Shown: positions 34,566 to 44,809 of the stretch, piece after piece
Numbering within the stretch: the stretch's first letter is position 1
Layout of the letters: every line of letters begins with the position of its first letter
Assembly: GCF_025780055.1 (NCBI RefSeq)
Contig: NZ_JAOXHJ010000002.1
Location: 1 to 64,000, forward strand
DNA length: 64,000 nt
Origin: Ureaplasma zalophigenitalium
GTDB taxonomy: Bacteria > Bacillota_I > Bacilli_A > Mycoplasmatales > Mycoplasmoidaceae
Direction of reading: 5' to 3'
Made by a program: the position numbers and the translations under genes
Notes under the pieces: model-generated
What the model was told of the DNA's origin: nothing
Databases searched by the model: none
What the model saw: only the letters and a program-made list of their open reading frames with translations

Positions 34566-35716
34566 TATACACCTCTTCTATGCATCCATCCTACCCAAGC
34601 TAGGGTTGGCGCCCCAATAAACTGCATTCAAATAGAAGAATTAATTGAAGGAATTTCGCGCGCTAAAATTAATCCTAAAGAAGTTAATGTGGCCCCTAAA
34701 ACTGCTGACAAGGGAATCAGGACACGAAAATCACGAACACCAAATACTTTGCGGATGATGTGTGGTGTAAACAAACCAACAAAAGCCACATTACCTGCCA
34801 ATAAAATTGATGGTGTAATTAGTAAAATAGCGGCTAAAATAGCGGCTAGTTTAACATAGACGATTGCTGAACCTAAATTTTTCGCTTTTTGATCACCTAA
34901 TTCTAATAAGCTTAATTTATGTGCAATTAACATACTTATAATTAAACCAATACCAATCAGAATAGCTGCAATTCATAACGTCTTTCAATCTGCAAATCCT
35001 GTAGCTTTTAAAATATTTTCTGGACCCCCTAAAACATAAAAAATATTAGCCCCAGCTGCACTTTCGTCACTAGAACGCAAGAAATATGTAATGGTGTTAA
35101 AAAAGACACCTACTGCTAAACCTGCTAACGTCATTTGTATATATGATTTTCGTTGCTTAGAGAAGAATGTTAAAACAATTAACATGACAGCTGCAATCGC
35201 ACCTCCGATAAAAGCAAAAGAAAACCGAAATGAATACAAACGAAAATTAAAAGAAATAGCTAAAACAACCATGAAAACTGTGGCTTGAACAATCCCCAAT
35301 GTTGAAGAATCGGCTAGTGGATTTTTAGTTAATGATTGGGTAATTGATCCAGCAACCGATAATCCAAAACCTACTAAAATAATCGCTATTGATGATCAAA
35401 CAGTATTTTGTAGATTTCCGTTAGAATTGAATTTATCATGTTCTAAAAATTGTAAACTAAAAACTTTGTTCATAATTCTACCAAAACTCATGTTAATTGA
35501 AGTTGGTGTGCCGTGTGATGCAAAATCAATAGTTGTTGCGTAAGTTAAATTTCAAATAAAAATTCAAAAAACTGCTAAAGATAAAACTAAATAACAAATA
35601 ATCAAAAGCGATATTTTGCGTTTGCTAATCAAATTTATATGTTGCAAGAGTGAAATATTAAATTTAAACGACATATTTTTAATTCTTTTTGTTTGTTTAT
35701 TTATGTTAAAATCCAT
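34565..35716 (-). CDS. FecCD-family ABC permease A (first gene of operon)
   Basis: 383 residues. Motifs 'GSITQSLTKNPLADSSTLGI' and 'GNVAFVGLFTPHIIRKVFG' place it in the FecCD family. I choose the ATG at 35714-35716 because AAAGGT lies 8 nt upstream; a later ATG at 35674 is possible but less well placed. Roughly two thirds of residues match permease C by eye, and the lengths are identical. It opens the uptake operon, and its stop overlaps the next start by one base. Confidence 0.93.
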
Positions 35717-35799
35717 TATCGACCTTTATATTTTATTTTTTATTAACTATCTTTTATTTTCATCTTTTTCATACAAGTGAGTGCAAAAATTCATGGCTG

Positions 35800-35816
35800 A
35801 GAGATGTTTAATCTCT
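35800..35816 (-). promoter_or_regulatory. Hairpin in the leader of the uptake operon
   Basis: AGAGAT-5 nt-ATCTCT is a perfect 6-bp stem about 85 nt upstream of the operon's first ATG. On the plus strand it is followed by TTTTTT, so it could end plus-strand transcription. On the minus strand it could sit in the operon leader or end the helicase transcript just upstream. Which of these applies cannot be decided from sequence. Confidence 0.4.
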
Positions 35817-35873
35817 TTTTTCACAAAAAACGGAACAAAAAATAGTCTTTTGTACACTTTTTTGTTTTTTATT

Positions 35874-38800
35874 TTATCTATTATTTATAACCTTTTTTCA
35901 TTCTTGAGTAATTTGTGAATAAACCACATTCATATCATCTATTAACTCAAAAATACTAAAGGCCAAAATGTTGTATTTACGATCTATTAGGAATTGATAT
36001 TTATCATAAAGAGTTTCAAAGTTTTCTTTTTGCAAAAGCATATCCGTCATTGCATAATCTATCATTAAATCAAACTGCTTAGTATTTTTATTGTAAATAG
36101 CAAAGCTAATGTATGATCCTAAAATTTCATACTTGTAAAAAATGATGTGATGATTTTCGATTAGATGTTTTAAAAAAATAAAGATTTGTTTATCCAACTG
36201 GTTATCGAATTCGTATTCTGGTTGAACTTGTAATGTACTTCAAGTATTAACGCTTTCACTCATCTCATCACAGAAATGTAAAAAGTGGTAAAATACCATG
36301 AAGTTTTCGTTATTCTTATTTAAACTTAAATCACTAGCCATAAACGATTTAACAACCAACATTTTCATTTTGGCCCTAGTAATGGCCACATTAAGGCGGT
36401 TCATTCCGTTGATTTTAATAATCGGTCCAAATTGATTGCGTAAAGTGCCATTTTCGTCTTTAGCATAGGTGATACTTAAAATAACCAAATCCGCTTCATT
36501 CCCTTGCACATTTTCCAAGTTCACAACTTGAATTTCTTCATCTAATAACTTTTGATAAATGTCATGACTAAAGTAGTTTGTTGCAATCATGTTTTCAATT
36601 AATTCGCTTTGTTTTAAATTAAATGTGATCACTAAAATGCTCTGGTATTTGTCGTAGTTTGCAATTAATAATTCTATGATTTTTTTTGCTTCAATAACAT
36701 TTGTATTTTCTGTATAAATAGCATCCAAAGTATTGATAACTTCGATTCCTGCATACAACTCGTGGTTGTATGAAGCAAAGACTAATTCATCCTCATATAA
36801 ATGATGGGCGCTAAAGGTGATTAAATCAGCACTTTGGGAACGATAGTGGTTTTTTAATCAATAAGTTGTTCATAAAGCACTTTTTGTTCTGTCTAATAAA
36901 CTTTCAGCTACATCCACATCATCAATCGCATAATCAGTATTGTCCTCATTGCGTGATGAAAAAAAGTTGGTTGGTTTTAATTGTTTATCATCACCTGCAA
37001 CTATTTTAATTTTTGTACGGTGCAAAACCGGATATGCATTTTCTAAAAACATTTGACTAGCTTCATCAAAAATTCCGTAATCAAATAAATCTTTTTCTAA
37101 TGGGAAGATGTCGCAAACATCATTTGGTTTAGCAATTCACACAGGGAACAACTTGATTAGGTAGGGGTAGTATTCCTTGATGAATGTAGCAATATCAGGT
37201 TGGCGTGAGAGTTTGGCTACGCTTAACATGTTTTTTAATTGTTCTTTGTCAGCAGATGGTAGTTGTTTGATTCAATCACTTAAATAATCCCAATATAATC
37301 CATGAATTTGCTGATCTAAATGTAAACAAAATTCATTTAAATCATTTTTGTATTGTCTAAAACAATCATTAATTCTCAAGGTCAATAAACCCGAATAATC
37401 ATTAAGATGTTCAAAATAAAACCTTTGTATTTCGTAAAATTCAACACATTTTTCATAATTGAAATTAATTTGTTGTAAAAAATTCCAAACTACTTCATTT
37501 AGATCTTCTAATCAAAGGTCATTTAATTCATCCAAAATCGGTGTTTGGATATCAGTATAAACCTGTCATAATCATAAATCATAGGCCGTAGCGTTAGATG
37601 TACACAATTGATAGAATGTGCCTAAAATGGGCTCGTCTAGTGATATTAGTCATTGATTTTCGCACATTAAATGTAACGTTTCTCATTTTGTATGTAGAAT
37701 ATCCTGTTGATTTACAAACCGATAAAATAAAAAATTCTTAGGACCTAATGTTTGATTTACTAGAAAAAAATCTAGGGCTTTTAGTTGGTTTTGTTTGTTT
37801 TTTTGTTGGTTTAAATGTGTTTGGATTTGTGTAAAATACTGCTGATAAAAAGACAATTGTTTTCATAAGGTTGATCAATCTTCAACAGCAAGTAAAATGA
37901 TTAATTTTTGAAAAACTTGTAATTGTTTTTCAAAAAAATCGTAATTCATTATATTTTGAAAATAAATTTGGACATTTTCCACTTTAAATAATAATTGCAT
38001 ACGCATATAATCATTTGTGGCTTGAATTTGTTTAGCTTGATTAAATCAATCGGAATGTTCTTTTACTAAGTTTATTCAGCGTTTTTGTTTAACGATCAAA
38101 TCGCGTAGACTTCATTCACTACAAATTAATTTGTGTTTATCGACTCAGTTTTTCAAAAGAATATATTTTGCAAAATAATTGTCAAAAGAACCTTTCGTTT
38201 CCATATATTCTTTTAAAACTTTATAAATTTCTTCGTTTTTCATTAAATCTTGTTCGGATGAATTTAAATCTAACCATTTTTCTTTAAAGTTGTGAAAACT
38301 ATTAGCATATAAATTTTTGACTAATCGATTTAAATTTTGCATTAATAAGTTAGTTTTGATGATTTTACGTGCAGACATTGATTTATAAATTTGGGGTGTA
38401 TTATTTTTGTTGCTCGTACTGTCATTAATTAATCAAAAACGTCCAAAACTAGTCAATAAGTCGTTTATTTTTCGATAAAAAAATAACTTGTTTTCATCGG
38501 TATCAATGTATAACGTTAAATGATTTAATTTGTAAAGTCTGTCAATTAAAACATCTAAAGCCGCTTTTTTTTCCGAAACTACTAGAACGTTGTTTTGTTG
38601 TAAAACTACATTAGCGATTATATTGGAAATAACTTGGGATTTTCCTGTACCAGGAGGTCCATAAATCAAAGTGTTTTTTGCTAATGCCGAGTAAATTGCG
38701 TATGATTGATACAAATTCAATGGTTTTTTTAATTGTGCTAAAGGTTTAGGGTCTTGGGCACAAACAAAATGATAATCATCAGCGATGACTTCTTGGCGAT

Positions 38801-39680
38801 CATCATAATTTTCTGCAAAAACATCTACATGATTGTTAATTAATTTTTCTAAATCCTTTTTAATCGCATTCCCATGTGGTTGAAACACACCGATTACATA
38901 GGCATTGTAAATAAAGTATTGTTGAAATTTTTCTTTGATTTCAGTACTTGATAAATTTAAAAAACGGTTTTGAGAATTATAAGAACTGATATAGTTTTGA
39001 TTAGTTAATTTCTTAATATCATCAAGCATGTTTGCTTGTTCTTTAAAATCGACAAAAGAATTATTATAATCCCGTTTTAAAAATAACAACAGTTTTTGGT
39101 TAACTGTATACATATCTTTTTTGTGTTCTAAATAAAGCTTGTTTGCTCGTTTAACTAAATTTACTGGCAATAAATTAATAGGCCCATTGATAGCGTTGGG
39201 TTTGATAGTGTTACCAATGATATAATCATATGCAATATATAAAGGTCAAATCCCTGTTTGTTTGTAAATAATATGCGCTTCATGATTAATCACATCTAAT
39301 TTATTGATTAAACCATCAACTTTTTTGAGTATATAATCAATCATACTAGGTTGTTGCTCGTCAAAATCATCAAGGAAAGCGTTAATTTTAGCCTTGGTAG
39401 CCACATCTGCTAAAAGCAGTTGGTATTTTTTTAAAACATTATTAAATTCAGTTATATTGAAAGTTTCCGATAACTCTTTTTTTAATGCTTGTGTATCAAT
39501 AAAAATCTTATATTCTAATTCACCGATTTCATTATTAATAAAAGCTTTAATTTCTTCTAATTGAAAAAACATTAACAGATCCGCGTGGTTTTTATCAATT
39601 TTCGTTCTAATACATTGATCACGACTATCTGTTGATAAAAGATTAAATAATTTGTTTTGTAAAGCTTGGTTATTGTTCAT
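35874..39680 (-). CDS. Superfamily 1 DNA/RNA helicase, Dna2/UPF1-like
   Basis: 1268 residues, continuous through about 20 TGA Trp codons; I read every codon from 37053 to 38145 and found no stop. The N-terminal 340 residues are helical. Motif I is YGPPGTGKSQVISNI, Ia region VLVVSEKKAALDVLIDRL, motif II FDEASQM, motif III AGDDKQLKP, motif IV region NHYRSQSADLITFS, motif V/VI VQGNEADLVILS and MNRLNVAITRAKMKM. A long insert (about 450-870) separates motifs Ia and II. Similar stand-alone AAA_11/AAA_12 helicases occur in mycoplasmas; role is probably nucleic-acid repair or restriction-like, not proven. Confidence 0.9.
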
Positions 39681-40139
39681 AAGATACTAACTTTCTATAA
39701 CTTTAAAATAAATAAAAAAACAGACAAATATTGCCTGTTTAATTTTAGGAAAATAAACAACAGAAACAAGTTTATTAACCTATGATGATAGGATTAATTT
39801 TGCAATATTTAAGTTTTGTTGTGATAAAGGATAATCATATTAAAATGATTTAAATAATATCTTGGTTCAAAACTTAACAATTAAACGAAATATAAAAGCT
39901 GCATAACATTAAATAAACGATTGATCATTATTTTTTTACAGTGGCATTAAAAATCTATAATTCACAACTTTCTTACTTCTAAACGATATCTATTAAATAC
40001 CAAATTACTTTCTTTAATTCATAAATGTATCTTATTTTGTGTTTAAAAGCAGCAAAATAATTTTCTATAAAATAAATCAAAATAAAAGCAAGATATACTT
40101 TGAATCTTCATTAAGAAGTTGCTAGTTATTTTGTTATGC
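39681..40139. other. Spacer of about 460 bp: possible long rsmH 3' UTR
   Basis: Very AT-rich, with no frame supported by a ribosome binding site on either strand and no tRNA-like fold. The only clear structure is the minus-strand terminator at 39715-39741, about 400 nt after the rsmH stop. Confidence 0.5.
39715..39741 (-). terminator. Rho-independent terminator downstream of rsmH
   Basis: On the minus strand AAACAG-11 nt-CTGTTT followed by TTTT forms a hairpin with a T-run, just before the helicase gene. It would end a transcript coming from rsmH. Confidence 0.6.
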
Positions 40140-41066
40140 TTAAAAGTTTCTAACTAAAGCTCTTAACGTTGAAGAACGCGCGCGATAGTTTTCATTTATT
40201 TCTTTTAAATCTGGTTTTTGTTTATTAATTTTTAAACTGTACCTAGCTAATGTTTCCGTTACTGGAATTTCATTAGGTACTTTTTGGTCAAGATATTGTT
40301 TAAATATCTTTTTAACAATTTTATCTTCTAACGAATGAAAACTAATACAACTAATTGTTCCTTGTATACTCAGCAAACTAATCGCATTGTGCAATGCAAT
40401 TTCTAAAACCTGAAATTCGTCATTGACAGCAATTCTGAGAGCTTGAAAATACAAACGAGCAAAGTGTTTTTTAGCAAAAAGCATTTTTTTAGGAACCGCA
40501 TCCCTAATAATTGCTACTAATTCTAAGGTCGTTTCAATTGGTTTAGTTGAGCGGTATTTTATAATTGCTTGAACAACTTTTTCGGGTCGAACAATTTCGC
40601 CGTAATTTTTAAAAATTTTAGTTAAGACATTTGGGTTGTATGTATTAACGATTTCATGTGCAGTTAATAATTGTTTTTGATCCATGCGCATATCTAAAAA
40701 GGCATCGTGTGTATAACTAAAACCGCGCGATTTATCATCTAATTGCGGGCTTGATACACCAAGATCAAAGATAAATCCATCAACAGCTTGAATCTCTAGT
40801 TTTTCTAAGGTGGACTTTAAATTTTTAAAATTTGTTTTACGAATTATGACATTTGGTTTGCCTGCAAAAATCTTTTCAGCATAAGCGATTGCTTGCTCAT
40901 CTTGATCAATGCAAATTAATAAACCATCATGACTTAATTGTTCATGAATTAGTTGTGAATGACCTCCACGGCCAAAAGTGCAATCAACATAAACACCATT
41001 TGGTTTAATGTTTAGAACATCAATACTAGGTTTTAATAAGACACTAATATGATCATTGTAAAGCAT
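40140..41066 (-). CDS. rsmH: 16S rRNA (cytosine1402-N4)-methyltransferase RsmH
   Basis: 308 residues. SAM-dependent methylation of C1402 in the ribosomal P site. Motifs are VYVDCTFGRGGHSQLI, DLGVSSPQLDD with RGFSY, and CISFHSLEDKIVK near the C-terminus. I use the ATG at 41064-41066 (MLYNDHISVLL), which aligns with the family start and has GAAG upstream; a TTG 21 nt earlier would add residues with no homology. Normally preceded by mraZ in the dcw cluster, but no mraZ is seen here. Confidence 0.95.
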   Translation of the reverse strand: MLYNDHISVLLKPSIDVLNIKPNGVYVDCTFGRGGHSQLIHEQLSHDGLLICIDQDEQAIAYAEKIFAGKPNVIIRKTNFKNLKSTLEKLEIQAVDGFIFDLGVSSPQLDDKSRGFSYTHDAFLDMRMDQKQLLTAHEIVNTYNPNVLTKIFKNYGEIVRPEKVVQAIIKYRSTKPIETTLELVAIIRDAVPKKMLFAKKHFARLYFQALRIAVNDEFQVLEIALHNAISLLSIQGTISCISFHSLEDKIVKKIFKQYLDQKVPNEIPVTETLARYSLKINKQKPDLKEINENYRARSSTLRALVRNF

Positions 41067-41158
41067 AACACTTCTTTTCTTCGCCAATTATTGACCATAA
41101 TCCCATGATATTTTAATTTTAATTGTTTTCTTGGAAAACTTAATGAATCAAAATTCAT
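41033..41158 (-). CDS. Possible 41-aa leader ORF overlapping rsmH
   Basis: The ATG at 41156-41158 has a strong TTGGAGG 8 nt upstream, a better ribosome binding site than that of rsmH itself. The frame (MNFDSLSFPRKQLKLKYHGI...) runs 41 codons and overlaps the first 34 nt of rsmH in another frame. It has no recognised family and could be a regulatory leader peptide, or the start of a lost upstream gene. Confidence 0.35.
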   Translation of the reverse strand: MNFDSLSFPRKQLKLKYHGIMVNNWRRKEVLCFTMIILVSY

Positions 41159-41161
41159 TAA
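41140..41161 (-). promoter_or_regulatory. Perfect inverted repeat covering a translation start upstream of rsmH
   Basis: TTAATGAAT-4 nt-ATTCATTAA: a 9-bp perfect stem with a 4-nt loop, which includes the ATG of the 41-residue ORF and begins about 3 nt from its GGAGG. It has no T-run, so it is not a terminator; it may be an operator or an RNA switch on translation. Confidence 0.5.
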
Positions 41162-41277
41162 ATCGACCTCCAAGGCCAAGTTAACCTTTACAAATGTAAA
41201 ATGATCTAGGTTATTAAACATCAAAAATGAAACTATTTAAATAATGCTTAGAAACATAGAACTTGGCTAATTATATT

Positions 41278-42417
41278 TTATGCTTTATTAGGCAAAAATG
41301 AGGACTTTTTTTGTTTTTTAGCCATTATAACGAAAAAAATAAAAAAAGTAATAGTTAAAATTTTAAAAGATGTTTGAGCTTGTTCAATAAAAATGATTAA
41401 AGTATCGATTTGATTAATGTAATAAATCGATGAGTAAATAACTTGAATAACATGATAAAAAAATATTCAGGCATGTGGAATAAAAACTAACCAGCATAAT
41501 ATTTGGTGTAAACACAAAATTGGCAAAGCAAAAACCTGGGCATAAATTAAACCTAAGGAATTGATGCGTGGGATAATGGTTCCCGCAATCAATGACGATC
41601 CAACGAATGTCAAAAAATTTAAACACAAAAAATTAAAAAGTTTTTCTTTTGGATTTAATCACAATTGACACGTATGTCAAATTAATAAAACGCCATAGCT
41701 AAAATAAAGTGTGTAACTTGTTGCGTGTGTCAGACATAAGATGATGTTGATACAGCAATTCAAACCTAACTTATTTAAAGGAGTCAACTTATTTTTAGTG
41801 CAAAAATATTTATAAACAAAATTTATGAATCCGTTAATAATAACACGCAAAATACCTGGATTAAAATCCAATAAATAAGCATAGAAAACAATTAAGCTAA
41901 AATAAAGTGTTTGCAGCGTTTGATTAATTTGTCTATGGTGTATTTTTTGGATTAATCTATGTGTTAATGACAAATGTAAGCCCGAAACAACAAATAAATG
42001 CGCCACGTTTAAGTTATACAAAGAGTCTAAAAAAACATTAGGTGTTTTGATGTTAAAAACCAATAATTTACAAAAAACAAGCGTTTGCTCATCCTTAATA
42101 TTTTTATTAACTAAATTAACTATTTTGTTTTTTAGGCTTTGCTGGTTATATTCATTTACTAAATTCATTCATCTTTGATATGTAAAAGTGCTAGCTAAAT
42201 AATGTGTGCATAAACCAATTACGATTCCACTCAAAACATAAAGCATAATTAGTTTATAATTAAACCTATAATAAATAAAAAAAGCGAACACACCTGCGTT
42301 CAAGGATAAAATGTAGTAGGTTTTTGTATAAACACTGCTAATCACGCTGATTAATAAAATCGATCAGTATAAAAAATAATGATGCTGATAAGTTTTACGA
42401 AGATAAATATGATGCAT
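41278..42417 (-). CDS. comEC: Short ComEC/Rec2-type DNA-uptake channel protein
   Basis: 379 residues, about half of a full ComEC. The competence motif 'LYNLNVAHLFVVSGLHLSLTHRLI' is clear (family 'glaHllavSGlHv'), followed by 'NPGILRVIINGFINF' (family 'p.lrA..m'). About 9 helices; the C-terminal half is extremely rich in I, F and Y. The beta-lactamase-like C-terminal nuclease domain is absent, and the protein ends FIMAKKQKKSSFLPNKA. The ATG at 42417 lacks an obvious ribosome binding site. ComEC moves single-stranded DNA across the membrane. Confidence 0.85.
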
Positions 42418-42483
42418 ATTTCATTAAACGTGAACCGGTTCTTTTTTACTTTAATTAATTTATTCATCAAGGAGACATAATAT

Positions 42484-43821
42484 ATGCAAACAATCGCAAT
42501 TGTGGGAAAACCCAATGTAGGAAAATCTTCCTTATTTAATAAAATCATCCGACGTAAACAATCAATTGTCAACGATCAAGCCGGAATTACGCGTGATCGA
42601 ATTTATGGACTTGGTAATTGGTTATTAAGAGAGTTTATGTTAATCGATACAGGTGGGTTATTGGCAAAAACAGATGATGTTTATCAACCTGATATTATTC
42701 GTCAAGTCAATTTTGCTATCGACGAAGCTAATGTCATCATTTTCTTAGTATCTCATAAGGATGGTATCGATGCTAATGATATGATGATTGCAAAAATGTT
42801 GAAAAAAACAGCAGCAAATAAAAAAGTTTTGCTAGTTGTTAACAAATCAGAAAACAATATTAACAAAGAAAATGAGAACCAACTATATGCACTGGGTTTT
42901 GGCAAACCTATCTATGTTTCAGCTGAGCACTCAGTAGGAGTTGGTGATTTACTAGATGCTTTAGTAATCGATTTACCACCGAATCCGATTGATAAAGAAG
43001 ATGATAATTTTGAATTTTGTATAATTGGCGTCCCTAATGTTGGAAAATCTTCACTTTTAAATGCAGTTTTAAATGAGGATCGTTCTATTGTTCATGATCA
43101 AGCTGGATCAACACGCGATAGTATTGATGCTATGTTTAAATACAATAAAAAAAATTATACAATCATTGACACTGCAGGTGTCCGTCGTAAGGGAAAAATT
43201 AGCGAGGATGTCGAAAAATATGCTGTATTGCGAACGCAAAAAGCTATTCAAAGAGCTTCTTTGATCTTATTCATGATTGATGGATCACAACCAATCAGCG
43301 AACAAGATGAAGTTGTCGGTGGTCTTGCTTTCCAAGCTAATATACCTACAATTATTGTGGTTAATAAATGGGATGCTGTATCAAAAAATGATAAAACAAT
43401 GCAGCAATTTATTAAAAAAGTTCGTTCACACTTTAAGTATTTGTCATGGGCGCCTATTGTTTTTATTAGCGCTAAGGAAAATAAGCGAATTCACACTATT
43501 TTTGAAACGATTGAAATGATCCGTGAACAAAAAGATCGACATATTTCTACAAGTGTTTTAACTGATACACTAATACGGGCTAATGTTGCTGTTGACCCTG
43601 CATTACATAAAGGGGGGCGCATCCAAATTAGCTATGCTGTACAAGTCGAATCTCAAATACCCACTTTTGTGATTAAATGCAATAACCCTAAATATTTACA
43701 CTTTAGTTATGCCCGATATATCGAAAACGAAATCCGTGCACGTTTTGGTTTCGATTGTGTTCCCATAACATTGTACTGACAAGATAAAAATAAAAAAATT
43801 CGGGGGTTAGAAAATGAGTAA
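42484..43821 (+). CDS. der: Ribosome assembly GTPase Der (EngA)
   Basis: 445 residues, with two tandem G domains and a KH-like C-terminal domain acting in 50S subunit maturation. Domain 1 G1 GKPNVGKSS (8-16), DTGG, and NKSE at the G4 place (NKxD is usual). Domain 2 G1 GVPNVGKSS near 182, DTAGVRRKGK and NKWD. RBS AAGGAG. The natural end is 43821: a TGA at 43777 is Trp, and 13 more codons follow before TAA. The last 8 nt overlap gpsA. Confidence 0.97.
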
Positions 43822-44806
43822 GTACTTAATTATTGGTTCTGGAGCCTTTGGTTCAGCTCTAAGTCAACCCTTGCTTGCCAATCAACACAGCGTTGATTTT
43901 TATTCCATCAATAACGATGAGTTAGACGAAATTAAAAACAAGCAAACAAACCACATATATTTTGGTGATCAAAAATTTTTAGGAAAAATTAATCAAGTTT
44001 ATAACAATTTAAACCATGCATTAGCAAACAATGATTATGAGCGAATTATTTTATGTGTTCCTTCGAACGCTTTAAGAGGTGTTATTGACCAATTAAAAAA
44101 GTTTGATTGTCAAAAAAGTGTTTTGATCAACGCTTCCAAAGGGATGGATTTAAGTAAATTACAGTTGTGAAGCGATGTCTTAGAACAAGAGATTGCTTGC
44201 GCAGGTGTTTTTTGTTTATCAGGACCTAGTTTTGCGGTGGAGGTTTTTGCGCAAAAGCCAACAAAAATTAACTTATTAGGGAATAATGAAAAACTTGGTC
44301 AAGCCATCATTGTTGACTTTAGTACACCCTGGTTTAGTTTGGCTTTTAGTACAAATGTTAAAAGTGCTAATTTTTTTGCAAGTATGAAAAATGTCCTGGC
44401 TATTGGTTGTGGCTTAGTCCAAGGGCTTTATGAATCTAAAAATGCCTTATGTGCTTATTTAACAAAAGGGGTTCAAGAAGTTTTATTGCTAGCTCATAAA
44501 GTTTATCAAACCCCGACTGAAGATTTTATTGATTATTATGGTTTAGGGGATTTAATTCTAACCTGCACTGATCAAAAATCACGAAATTTTCAATTCGGTT
44601 TACAGTTAAGCAAACAAAAAGCCAGCGTTTTATTAGCTCATAACAAAACAACAACGGAAGGATTAGATAGTTTATGTGGTGTTTATAATTTATTAAGAAA
44701 ATACGACTTAAATGCCGTATGTCCACTACTTGACTATTTATACCAGGTTGTTTATCAAGATGCAATAACGATAGATTACGTGGAATTAATTTTTCATCAA
44801 CAATAA
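43814..44806 (+). CDS. gpsA: NAD(P)-dependent glycerol-3-phosphate dehydrogenase
   Basis: 330 residues. Makes sn-glycerol 3-phosphate for phospholipid synthesis. The nucleotide-binding loop GSGAFGSAL is at residues 7-15; CVPSNALRGVI and INASKGMD follow; SGPSFAVEV near 140 and 'FFASMKNVLAIGCGLVQGL' (catalytic Lys) are typical. DYYGLGDLILTCT lies in the C-terminal substrate-binding domain. One TGA Trp at 44168. The start overlaps der, with GGGGG upstream, and the uvrC start follows 3 bp after its stop. Confidence 0.96.
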
Positions 44807-44809
44807 AAT

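Noticed and set aside
41067-41087. TTG start extending RsmH by 7 residues
   Set aside because: The extension has no counterpart in the family and the ATG at 41066 has a better-placed GAAG.
41414-41626. Minus-strand 70-codon ORF in a different frame from ComEC
   Set aside because: The ComEC frame continues through this region to a TAA at 41278 with hydrophobic helices; the other frame has no start signal.
42484-43821. Altered G4 motif (NKSE) in Der as evidence of an inactive GTPase
   Set aside because: G1, G2 and G3 of the same domain and all motifs of the second domain are intact, and first-domain G4 drift is not strong evidence of loss.
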